From an uncultured Clostridia bacterium (lineage in GTDB: Bacteria > Bacillota > Clostridia > Christensenellales > Borkfalkiaceae): DNA of 16,072 nucleotides. The stretch lies in assembly GCA_947632165.1 (NCBI GenBank), contig CANROI010000012.1, positions 1-16,072 of the forward strand, in the 5' to 3' direction. Below the pieces are notes generated by a model that was given only the letters and a program-made list of their open reading frames with translations, ran no database searches and had not been told where the DNA came from. Shown here piece after piece: positions 1 through 8,200 of this stretch. The translations under genes were made by a program, and so were the position numbers. The first letter of the stretch is position 1. Every line of letters starts with the position of its first letter.

Positions 1-371
1 ATGTCACCGATATCCTCGGAAAAGTCGTTCTCGAAGAAATTGACCTCGTGCCAGGAAAGAGCAGAGTCCTTCGGGCAGATCCAGTATTGATCGGAAAGAC
101 TCAAACCGAAACAACGCGAAAGGAGCATCTTTGTAGAGGAGACGTTCATCTCTTCCAAAGCTCTTTCGATTCCCGACCTGCTTGCGGGAATGGAACGGTC
201 AATCCACCATTCGTTCAAGGCGGCTCTGTCCGGATGCGCATTCCGCACGCCGACGCCGCAGGGCAGAAGAAATTCCTCAAAGAGCTTGTCTATTCTCTGA
301 ATGACGCCGGTATCCTCATCGAGCGAAATAAGCGCGACTTTTGTGACGTTGTGCATGAGATAATACTCCAT
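1..371 (-). CDS. HipA-like protein, N-terminal part (runs off left edge)
   Basis: The minus strand is open from an ATG at 371 to the window edge, giving the first 123 residues. A strong ribosome site (AAAAAAGGAGG) lies just upstream, at about 377-388. The visible part starts MEYYLMHN and contains NEWWIDRSIPASR and GLSLSDQYWICP, followed by NFFENDFSEDIGD. I recognise this as the N-terminal region of the HipA-like (HipA/CtkA-type kinase-fold) proteins common in Clostridia accessory DNA; the kinase core would lie beyond the edge. Family members are Ser/Thr kinase-like and are sometimes toxins of toxin-antitoxin pairs, but here no catalytic residue is visible and function cannot be judged. It has its own promoter at 391-419. 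The plus-strand open frame over the same bases is a shadow. Confidence 0.75.
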   Translation of the reverse strand, partial: MEYYLMHNVTKVALISLDEDTGVIQRIDKLFEEFLLPCGVGVRNAHPDRAALNEWWIDRSIPASRSGIERALEEMNVSSTKMLLSRCFGLSLSDQYWICPKDSALSWHEVNFFENDFSEDIGD

Positions 372-390
372 TGAGGCACCTCCTTTTTTG

Positions 391-419
391 ATTTTACCAT
401 ATCCTGAAATTTTTTTCAA
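391..419 (-). promoter_or_regulatory. Promoter of the HipA-like gene
   Basis: On the minus strand TTGAAA (419-414) is followed after exactly 17 bp by TAAAAT (396-391). Transcription would begin at about 384, immediately before the GGAGG ribosome site and the ATG at 371. Confidence 0.55.
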
Positions 420-506
420 CTCAAATTCGAAAAAACCTCCTTTTTGTTTTTATGTAAACGGGAAAATCCCGACTGAAAATTTTGCGGGCATCCGCCCGAT
501 CTATAT

Positions 507-535
507 AAAAACGCCCAAAGGAATACCCTCGGGCG
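507..535 (-). terminator. Terminator-like hairpin downstream of the small RNA
   Basis: On the minus strand CGCCC (535-531 side) pairs with GGGCG (516-512), with an inner AGG/CCT pairing, and is followed by TTTTT. It lies just downstream of the stronger hairpin at 562-586. Two more short GC stems follow, at 485-498 and 459-471. The stretch between the small RNA and the HipA-like gene is therefore a run of tandem hairpins and may insulate the two. Confidence 0.45.
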
Positions 536-561
536 CATTGTTGTCGTAAGACACAGAAAAC

Positions 562-586
562 AAAAAAACCGAGTCAATAAACTCGG
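562..586 (-). terminator. Intrinsic terminator of the small RNA
   Basis: On the minus strand CCGAGT and ACTCGG form a perfect 6-bp stem with loop TTATTG, followed directly by seven T. This is a textbook rho-independent terminator, about 55-60 nt downstream of a predicted start site at about 640. Confidence 0.75.
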
Positions 587-640
587 ATACTTTATAACGC
601 GGATCACTCTGATTGCGCACTGCAACCTAAGAAACTTTAC
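562..640 (-). ncRNA. Probable small RNA, about 79 nt
   Basis: The minus-strand promoter at 647-675 and the intrinsic terminator at 562-586 bracket a transcript of about 79 nt. It has no ATG and no complete reading frame. Besides the terminator it can form one more hairpin, GGUUGC (627-622) with GCAAUC (616-611) and a 5-nt loop. One pair of this stem is a G-U wobble that would be an A-C mismatch on the plus strand, which favours a minus-strand RNA. The promoter is divergent from that of the HTH regulator, 30 bp between the two -35 boxes, so both could share an operator. I do not recognise an RNA family. The alternative is the leader of a GTG-initiated 39-codon frame (620-501), which reads through the terminator. 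Confidence 0.5.
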
Positions 641-646
641 AGCTTT

Positions 647-675
647 ATTATACCACATCTTCTAATCGTTTGCAA
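647..675 (-). promoter_or_regulatory. Sigma-A promoter of the small RNA
   Basis: On the minus strand TTGCAA (675-670), a 17-bp spacer and a perfect TATAAT (652-647). The predicted start is about 640. Confidence 0.65.
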
Positions 676-705
676 GCGTATCTGCAAAAAAATTTTGATT
701 TCTGC

Positions 706-734
706 TTGAAATCTTCCATGAAATGAGTTATAAT
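706..734 (+). promoter_or_regulatory. Sigma-A promoter of the HTH regulator
   Basis: TTGAAA (706-711), a 17-bp spacer and a perfect TATAAT (729-734). The predicted start is at about 741, only about 10 nt before the ATG at 751. It is divergent from the promoter at 647-675. Confidence 0.7.
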
Positions 735-750
735 CGAGTTGGTCACAGTT

Positions 751-1167
751 ATGCGCAATTACAAAAATGCACGCCTAAGAAAAAACATAAAATTGATCGA
801 TGCCGCCAAGCTTCTTGGAGTTTCACAGCCAACCCTGTCATCCTGGGAAGCCGAACGAAAATCTCCTCCCATCGATAAACTTATCCTCATGGCGGATCTA
901 TACGAGGTTTCAACCGATTATTTACTCTGCCATGAAGCAAAGACGGTGAATCAGCCCCTTAATCTGAAAGAACTGACGCCGAACCGTACCGTTTGGCTGG
1001 AACCGATTTCTTCGGATGAGACGCTTCGGCAAGAACTCCGCGGCTACTACTGCATCATGGGAAACTATGCCGAAAACCAATGCGGGAATCGATTTCCCCT
1101 ATTCTCTTATGGCGCGAAATGGATCGCATATGAAAATTCTCCTTCCGCACAAGCAGCTAAGTCTTAA
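751..1167 (+). CDS. XRE-family helix-turn-helix transcriptional regulator
   Basis: This is a 138-aa protein with an N-terminal Cro/CI-type helix-turn-helix at about residues 8-60. The key stretch is AAKLLGVSQPTLSSWEAERK, followed by IDKLILMADLYEVSTDYLL, typical of the family. The C-terminal 75 residues are not recognised; they include the motif NYAENQCGNRFPLFSYGAKW. The ATG at 751 was chosen because a TTG at 739 would lie at or before the predicted start of transcription (about 741). There is no Shine-Dalgarno sequence, so the mRNA may be read from a very short leader. It is the only clear plus-strand gene in the window. It probably represses its own and the divergent small-RNA promoter, as element regulators of this type usually do; that is inference. 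Confidence 0.85.
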   Translation: MRNYKNARLRKNIKLIDAAKLLGVSQPTLSSWEAERKSPPIDKLILMADLYEVSTDYLLCHEAKTVNQPLNLKELTPNRTVWLEPISSDETLRQELRGYYCIMGNYAENQCGNRFPLFSYGAKWIAYENSPSAQAAKS

Positions 1168-1178
1168 TGGCTTAGCTG
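1154..1178 (+). terminator. Terminator of the HTH gene, overlapping two convergent gene ends
   Basis: CAGCTAAG (1154-1161) and CTTAGCTG (1171-1178) form a perfect 8-bp stem around a 9-nt loop and are followed by TTTATTTT on the plus strand. The hairpin contains both the HTH stop codon (1165-1167) and the stop of the convergent signal peptidase gene (1172-1174). There is no U-tract on the minus strand. Confidence 0.65.
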
Positions 1179-1546
1179 TTTATTTTAGCTATGATATCAG
1201 ACTTTTTTACAAATGGATCTTCCCAGAATCTCGAATCGATCGAATCATCACGGTTGTCGCCGAGTACGTAAAAACAGCCCTCCGGCACTTTGATGTTTCC
1301 TTCCACATACTCACCTTCTACTGCGGCGATCCGCTTTACCAATGTCTTTCCTTCATGTTTGAAAACGATAATATCGCCAACGCTCAATTCTCCGATGAAA
1401 CGTGTCCCGACAATGATACTGCCCTGCGGTAAAGTCGGTTCCATAGACGCGGTCGGTACGACTCCGATAAAAAATATCCCTTGAAATAAAAAAAGAACCG
1501 CCATTGTTATCAATAGCGGTATCCCAATCAGAAATGTTTTCTTCAT
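1172..1546 (-). CDS. lepB: Signal peptidase I, short Gram-positive type
   Basis: A 124-aa membrane serine protease that removes signal peptides from Sec-exported proteins. One N-terminal membrane helix (about residues 5-29) is followed by the catalytic serine motif PTASMEPT (Ser34), the catalytic lysine in LVKRIAAVEGE (Lys71) and the box E motif GDNRDDSIDSR (96-106). The Ser/Lys dyad is complete. It is shorter than the usual 170-190 aa, so the substrate-binding insert is reduced. The ATG overlaps the stop of the upstream DUF3268 gene as ATGA, which indicates translational coupling; AAGGGA lies 5 nt before it. A terminator-like hairpin lies within codons 9-17. Its likely client on this element is the giant surface protein encoded next to it, which is an inference. 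Confidence 0.9.
   Translation of the reverse strand: MKKTFLIGIPLLITMAVLFLFQGIFFIGVVPTASMEPTLPQGSIIVGTRFIGELSVGDIIVFKHEGKTLVKRIAAVEGEYVEGNIKVPEGCFYVLGDNRDDSIDSRFWEDPFVKKSDIIAKINS
1488..1520 (-). terminator. Terminator-like hairpin inside the signal peptidase gene
   Basis: On the minus strand ACCGCTATTG (1520-1511) pairs with CAATGGCGGT (1506-1497) over 10 bp with one G-U pair, closing the 4-nt loop ATAA. TC and seven T follow. The G-U pair would be a C-A mismatch on the other strand, so the structure suits the sense mRNA. It lies about 26-50 nt after the start codon. Activity is unproven; the U-rich tail also encodes the hydrophobic helix. Confidence 0.45.
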
Positions 1547-1956
1547 AAATTTCCCTTCGCTTTTTCAAGCAGTTTTTTGCTCTCTTTGAGAACAACTTCG
1601 CAATAATATTCTCCGAAATTTCCAATGTGCGTCTGCGATAAGGGAAGCGAAAGCATATTGGAAAGCCACATATATGCTTCCTCCCGAGTCATGATCCCCG
1701 ACTTGTGAATTTGATCAAAAGTCCGATGCGCCTTATTCCGAAGCTCCCGAAGTTCCCTGTTTGCCATTGTTCCGATCGGTTTTTTTGTTCCCGCATGAAC
1801 GCGGACATAAGCGTCGCATTTCGGGTAGCGCGCACAAACATATAGCATCGTTCCGGCTTTATTTTCGTGATAGATCCCCTCCGCGCTCCGATAGACCACA
1901 TTGGAGCCGCAATAAGGGCAGCGCATCTCATTTTTTCTTCTCTTTGTTGATCTCAT
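1543..1956 (-). CDS. DUF3268-type zinc-finger protein
   Basis: This 137-aa soluble protein has an N-terminal zinc ribbon: CPYC (Cys13, Cys16) and CARYPKC (Cys41, Cys47), with the phrase GIYHENKAGTMLYVCARYP between and around them. The rest is a basic, helical segment containing RELRELRNKAHRTFDQI and MTREEAYMWLSNML. I recognise the family as DUF3268, common in Clostridia mobile elements; the function is unknown and nucleic acid binding is a guess. The start at 1956 was chosen because AGGAG lies just upstream (1961-1965). The frame is open back to 2064, but that part contains a perfect hairpin and reads unlike protein. A start at 1926 (MRCPYC) is also possible. It is first in an operon with the signal peptidase. 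Confidence 0.75.
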   Translation of the reverse strand: MRSTKRRKNEMRCPYCGSNVVYRSAEGIYHENKAGTMLYVCARYPKCDAYVRVHAGTKKPIGTMANRELRELRNKAHRTFDQIHKSGIMTREEAYMWLSNMLSLPLSQTHIGNFGEYYCEVVLKESKKLLEKAKGNL

Positions 1957-1975
1957 ATAACTCCTCTCTGCTTGA

Positions 1976-2011
1976 ACGCAGGACCGACTCCATTTGGAAT
2001 CGGTCCTGCGT
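1976..2011 (-). promoter_or_regulatory. Long hairpin in the leader of the DUF3268-lepB operon
   Basis: ACGCAGGACCGA (1976-1987) and TCGGTCCTGCGT (2000-2011) form a perfect 12-bp stem. After one mismatch, 3 more bp close an ATTT loop. It ends about 10 nt upstream of the ribosome site used at 1956. On the minus strand no U-tract follows, so it is not a terminator for this operon. On the plus strand ATTTTC follows, which would make only a weak terminator. Confidence 0.6.
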
Positions 2012-2145
2012 ATTTTCAAGCATTCCGCTTTGGATTCATAGCTGCACCATTGTGGATCGCTCAATGCGCAGATCCGTAACGGTTCCTCGCCGATTTGACA
2101 AGTCTGACACCTCTTGGATGTACCGAAAGCCTGGGTGCAATTCTA

Positions 2146-2159
2146 TGTTCGTGAGAACA
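2146..2159. promoter_or_regulatory. Operator-like palindrome at the start site
   Basis: TGTTC-GTGA-GAACA is a perfect inverted repeat abutting the -10 box (2159-2164) and covering the expected transcription start at about 2152. The position suits a repressor site. The half-sites are the reverse arrangement of the Gram-positive LexA box (CGAAC...GTTCG), so LexA is not implied. Confidence 0.45.
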
Positions 2160-2187
2160 GTATAACACACAGACATTTGCTTGTCAA
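2159..2187 (-). promoter_or_regulatory. Strong sigma-A promoter of the DUF3268-lepB operon
   Basis: On the minus strand a perfect TTGACA (2187-2182), a 17-bp spacer and TATACT (2164-2159). The A/T-rich stretch at 2190-2250 lies directly upstream, where an UP element would be. The leader from about 2152 to the start at 1956 is about 195 nt. Confidence 0.7.
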
Positions 2188-2195
2188 GCCTTTTG

Positions 2196-2230
2196 GGAAT
2201 ATTTTTTATATTTTTTCGGAAAAATATTCC
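2196..2230. repeat. A/T-rich inverted repeat after the giant gene
   Basis: GGAATATTTTT (2196-2206) and AAAAATATTCC (2220-2230) are an 11-bp inverted repeat with a 13-nt loop. A related direct copy, GGGTAATATTTTTTT, follows at about 2234-2248. It lies between the stop of the giant gene (2285) and the next promoter. It may end transcription or serve as an upstream promoter element; there is no proper U-tail on the minus strand. Confidence 0.5.
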
Positions 2231-2284
2231 TTTGGGTAATATTTTTTTCGTTTGAAATGGGTTTAGGAGGATCGTTCGATTCTC

Positions 2285-5200
2285 TTAAATCAGACCGTAC
2301 AAAAGCAGTACAACCGCCAATGTGATAATCAAGATCACTACACCGACCAACGCGATTTTGATATAGTCGGCTTTACCAAGTTTATCACCATTCTTGTGAA
2401 GGCGATCGACGTGCCTCCAGGTATAAAGTCCCCAAAGGGCGGATGCGATCAACAAGGCAATGAGAAGCCACAGCCAAAGGAATTTCTTTTTATCCGCTTT
2501 TTTGAGTGTCGTTTGCGGATCCAGGATATCTTTGATAGTTTCTTCCCATTTTTCAAGTTCCTCATGGATGGAGTCTGAAGATTCAGCTTTGTTAATCGCG
2601 TCTTTTGCTTTATCTGCTTCTTCATCAATTCGGTCTTTCAGTCCCTCTTTCTTTTCATCGCTTAAATCGTCACGGGCATCAATCTCCCCTTTCGCTTCCT
2701 CGGCTTTGCGATCGACTTCGTCCTTGGCAGACTGCTTTTCGTCATCCAATTCCGTATTCTGCTTATCATTGCCCTCTGCAGATTGGACGATATCGTCTAT
2801 AGCCTCTTTCCCTTTTTGAAGTTCGGATTGAACATCATCGGGAGTCGTCGCCGCGTCGATTGCGTCTTTGGCGCGCTCCGTCTCTTCATCGATCCGATCT
2901 TTAAGTTGCTGTTTCTCTTCGTCGGTCAGATCGCCGCGGGAGTCGATCGCGTCCTTTGCTTCTTCGGCTTTACGATCAATTTCGTCCTTCGCCTTGTCTT
3001 GCGCATCAGCGAGTTCCTTAGCGGGATCACGGTCTCCTTCGGTGCTTACGATGTCATCGATGGCATCCTTCCCCTTTTCGAGTTCGGTCTGAACGCCATC
3101 GGAGGTGGTTGCGCCGTCAACGGAATCCTTTGCTTTTTGGATTTCTTCGTCAACTCGATCTTTGAGCTCTTGTTTTTTCTGATCTGTGAGATCTTCACGG
3201 GAATCAATCTCGCCTTTCGCTTCTTCAGCTTTACGATCAAGTTCGTCCTTCGCCTTTTCTTTCTCATCGGCGAGTTCCTTTGCGAGGTCACGATCTCCTT
3301 CGGTGTCCACGACGTCGTCAATGGCATCCTTAGCCTTCTGAAGCTCAGTTTGAACATCATCGGTAGTAGTCGTACCATCTATGGCTTCTTTGGCACGTTC
3401 CGTCTCCTCGTCGATCTTGTTCTTGAGCTCTTGTTTCTTTTCCTCCGTGAGATCGTCACGGATCTCGATTTCTTCCTTCTTTTGCTCGCCGTAATTTTCG
3501 AGTTCGTCCTTCGCCTTTTCTTTCGCATCAGCAAGCTCCTTGGCGAGGTCACGATCACCCTCAATGTCCACGATGTCATCAATGGCATCCTTCCCCTTTT
3601 CGAGCTCGGATTGAACATCATTGGGAGTCGTTGCACTGTCGATTGCTTCTTTGGCACGCTCCGTCTCCTCGTCGATCTTATCTTTCAGTCCCTGTTTTTT
3701 CTCGTCGGTTAGATCTTCGCGGGAATCAATCTCACCCTTTGCTTCTTCGGCTTTACGATCAAGCTCGTCCTTCGCTTTGTCTTTCGCATCGGCGAGTTCC
3801 TTGGCGGGATCACGGTCACCTTCAGTGTCCACGATGTCATCGATGGCATCCTTGGCTTTCTGAAGTTCGGACGCAACATCGTTCGGAGTCGTCGTCCCAT
3901 CGATTGCAGTCTTACCCTTTTGGACTTCCTCATCGACCTGATCTTTCAGCTCCTGCTTTTTCTCGTCCGTGAGATCGTTACGGTTGTCGATTTCACCCTT
4001 CTTTTGCACGCCGTAGCTTTCGAGATCTTCTTTTGCTTTGTCCTTCGCATCGGCGAGTTCCTTCGCGGGATCACGGTCACCTTCAGTGTCCACGATGTCA
4101 TCGATGGTGTCTTTTCCCTTTTCGAGCTCGGACTGAACGTCGTCGCTGTTGGTTGCACCGTCGATTGCTTCTTTGGCACGTTCCGTCTCCTCATCGATTC
4201 GATCTTTGAGCTCCTGCTTTTTTTCGTCCGTGAGATCGTCGCGGGAATCAATTTCACCCTTCTTCTGCTCACCGTAGCTTTCGAGATCTTCTTTTGCTTT
4301 GTCCTTCGCATCGGCGAGTTCCTTCGCGGGATCACGATCACCCTCGGCGTCCACGATGTCATCGATGGCGTCCTTAGCCTTCTGAAGCTCAGATTGAACA
4401 TCATCTGGAGTCGTTGCCCCATCGATTGTATTCTTACCCTTTTGGACTTCCTCGTCGATCTTGTCCTTGAGTTCCTGCTTCTTTCCATCAGTTAGATCGT
4501 TGCGATCGTCGATCTCGCCCTTTGCTTCTTCGGCTTTACGATCAAGCTCGTCCTTCGCCTTGTCCTTGGCATCGGAAAGATAGTCCCCATCGACTGCATT
4601 GCATTCCACGCAAACACCGTTTTCGAACCGATGTCCATAAGCTTCAATCAGTTGGCTCATTGTGTCGCCGCACACCGTACATTCAAAAATCATCAAGCCG
4701 TCAGATTCACAAGAAGCTGCCTTTGAAATTATTCCTTCACCCCAGCTATGTTCGCCTGCTGCCAAACTTTCGGTTTGGACATCATCACATTCACTGCACC
4801 GACGTGTTCTTACGCCTTCTTCGTCGCAGTGTATTCTTGAATTCTCCCAATCGCCGTATTGATGTCCATTTGGCTCTATCGTCAGATCCGAGAGTTCAAT
4901 ATCACCGTTCAAATCTTGGAAAGTTTTCTTGCAGTTCTGGCATAAGTAATGTTCCAAAACCCCTTCGGCCGTGCAAGTTGCCGGTTGCTTTGTGTAGAAT
5001 TCCATCGAATGCCCGGTAGCTTCTATGGTTAGATCGCTTAAGGCCGAATACCCAGCATTGTCAGCGAAATTTGTATTACAACGCGAACAGGAATAATACT
5101 CCTTGGTCCCCGTTGCCGTGCAGGTGGGCTCGACCTTGGTGTGTGGAGTCATCTGATGACCAAGAGCAGAAATCGTAAGCTCCCCAGCTTCGGTGATACC

Positions 5201-8200
5201 CTGGTCATCCGCGAAGTTTTTGCTACAACGAGAACAGGAATGATAGGCTTCCTTGCCTGTCGTCGTGCAGGTTGGCTCGACCTTGGTATATGGAGTCATC
5301 GAGTGACCAAGGGCTGAAATGCTAAGATTCCCCGCCTCGGCGTTGCCTTCGTTATCCGCGAAGTTCTTACTACAACGCAAGCAAGCAAAGTACTCCTTGG
5401 TTCCGATTGTCGTACAAGTAGGTTCCACCTTCGTATGGGGGGTCATGTTGTGCCCGAGTGCCGAGATCGTGAGCTCCCCAGCCTCGGCGTTACCATCGTT
5501 ATCCGCAAAATTTTTGCTACAACGAGAACAGGAATAATATGCTTCCTTACCTGTCGTCGTGCATGTCGGCTCGATCTTGGTGTGTGGAGTCATTTGATGT
5601 CCGAGCGCCGAGATCGTGAGCTCCCCAGCCTCGGCGGTACCATCATTATCCGCGAAGTTTTTGCTACAACGCGAACAAGCATAGTACTCCTTGGTTCCGG
5701 TTGTCGTACAAGTAGGTTCCACCTTCGTATGGGGGGTCATGTTGTGCCCGAGTGCCGAGATCGTGATCTCCCCAGCCTCGGCGTTACCTTCGTTATCCGC
5801 AAAGTTTATGCTACAGCGGGAACAAGCATAATGCTCTTTCGTGCCTGTCGCCGTGCAGGTAGGTTCCACTTTCTTATGTTGCGTCATCAAGTGTCCAAGA
5901 GCATCGATATTCAAATTGCTCAATACCGAGTTTCCGTTATTGTCAGCGAAGTTCGTGCTGCAACGTGAGCAAGCGTAATATTCCTTCGTTCCCGTTGTGG
6001 TGCAGGTGGGCTCGACCTTGGTATGTGAAGTCATGCTGTGTCCGAGTGCGTTGATAGTCAAATCGCTTAATACCGAGTTTCCATCGTTGTCCGCAAAGTT
6101 AGTGCTACAACGAGAACAAGCATAATACTCCTTGGTTCCGGCCGCCGTGCAAGTCGGGTCAATTTTGGTGTGCGGAGTCATGGAGTGACCAAGAGCTAAA
6201 ATGGTAAGATCCCCCGCCTCGGCGGTACCATCATTATCCGCGAAGTTTTTGCTACAACGCGAACAAGCATAGTACTCTTTCGTCCCAGTCGCTGTACATG
6301 TCGGTTCAACCTTCGTATGCGGGATCATGCTATGGCCGAGCGCAGAGATCGTAAGCTCCCCCGATTCGGCATTACCTTCGTTATCCGCGAAGTTCGTACT
6401 ACAGCGGGAACAAGCATAATACTCTTTCGCGCCTGTCGCCGTGCAGGTAGGTTCCACTTTCTTATGTTGCGTCATCGAGTGTCCAAGAGCAGCGATCGTG
6501 AGATTTCCTGCCTCGCCATTTCCCTGGTTATCTGTAAAATTCTTGCTGCAACGCGAACAAGAGTAATACGCTTTTTTACCAGTCTCTGTACAGGTTGGTT
6601 CTTCCTTGGTATGCGGTGTCATTTGATGACCAAGTGCGTTGATAGTCAAATCACTTAATACCGAGTTCCCGTCATCGTCAGCGAAGTTCGTGCTGCACCG
6701 TGAACAGAAATAATATTCTTTCGTGCCGTTTGAAGTGCAAGTAGGCTCCACTGTCTTATGCGGAGTCATCGTATGTCCGAGCGCGGAGATCGTTAAATCA
6801 TCGAGAACAGAACTGCCATTGTTATCCGCGAAGTTTGTACTGCACCGTGAGCAAGCATAATATTCCTTGGTTCCTTTCGCCGTACATGTCGGCTCGACTT
6901 TGGTATGCAGGGTCATTTGATGACCGAGTGCGGCGATAGTCAAATCGCTTAATACCGAGTTTCCATCGTTGTCCGCAAAGTTTTTACGGCAACGGGAACA
7001 AGCATAGTATTCCTTGGTCCCGGTCGACGTACAAGTAGGTTCCACCTTCTTATGCTGCGTCATCGAGTGTCCAAGCGCGTCGATATTCAAATCGCTCAAT
7101 ACCGAGTTTCCGTTATTGTCAGCGAAGTTTGTGCTGCAACGTGAGCAAGCGTAATATTCCTTCGTTCCCGTTGTGGTGCAGGTAGGCTCGACCTTGGTAT
7201 GCGGGGTCATCTGATGTCCAAGAGCAGAGATCGTAAGCTCCCTAGCCTCGGTGTTACCGTCGTTATCCGCGAAATTCTTACTACAACGTGAGCAGGAATA
7301 ATATGCTTCCTTGCCCGTTGCCGTGCAGGTGGGCTCGACCTTGGTATGCGGAGTCATGAGGTGCCCAAGCGCATCGATACTCAAATCGCTCAACACCGAG
7401 TTTCCGTCGTTGTCGGCAAAGTTTGTACTACAACGGGAACAGGCATAGTATTCTTTTGTTCCCGCCGCTGTACATGTCGGCTCGACCTTGATATGCGGAG
7501 TCATGCTGTGCCCAAGAGCGGAGAGTGTGAGATTTCCAGCTTCAGCGTTGCCAAGGTTGTCTGCAAAGTTTTTACGGCAACGGGAACAAGCGTAGTACTC
7601 CTTCGTTCCCGTTGTGGTACACGTTGGCTCAACCTTGGTGTGGGGTGTCATACTGTGGCCGAGTGCCGAGATTGTAAGGTCGTTGAGAACCGAACTGCCA
7701 CTGTTATCCGCGAAGTTTTTACTGCAGCGGGAACAGGAATAATATGCTTTCTTACCAGCTGCCGTGCAAGTCGGCTCAACCTTGGTGTGAGGGGTCATCT
7801 GATGCCCGAGCGCCGAGATAGTAAGGTCGTTGAGAACCGAACTGCCACTGTTATCCGCGAAGTTTTTACTGCAACGGGAACAGGAATAATAGGCTTTCTT
7901 GCCGGTCGCCGTACACGTCGGCTCGATTTTGGTATGAGGTGTCATACTGTGGCCAAGTGCCGAGATTGTAAGGTCGTTGAGAACCGAGTTTCCATTGTTA
8001 TCCGCGAAGTTTTTACTGCAGCGGGAGCAGGAGTAATATGCTTTCTTGCCAGTTGCCGTGCAAGTCGGCTCAACCTTGGTATGTGGAGTCATGCTGTGGC
8101 CTGTCGCATCTATCGTAGATTGATACGAGTAGGTGCATTTTGTACAGGCATGGTTTCTCGTCCCCGCCTCTGTACAAGATGCAGCTTTTGAAACCGAACT

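Noticed and set aside
48..374. Plus-strand 108-codon frame at the left edge.
   Set aside because: Antisense to the HipA-like gene, which has a promoter, ribosome site and recognisable motifs.
1957..2064. N-terminal extension of the DUF3268 protein back to a TTG at 2064.
   Set aside because: It would translate a perfect 12-bp hairpin and lacks a ribosome site, while AGGAG precedes the ATG at 1956.
2146..2159. LexA (SOS) box at the DUF3268-lepB promoter.
   Set aside because: The half-sites are TGTTC...GAACA, the inverse order of the Gram-positive LexA site, so it is recorded only as an operator-like palindrome.
2783..8191. Long plus-strand open frames opposite the repeats (for example 2783-3712 and 7346-8191).
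   Set aside because: They lie antisense to the repeat arrays, and their openness comes from the repeating codon pattern of the real gene. No ribosome sites or recognisable domains.
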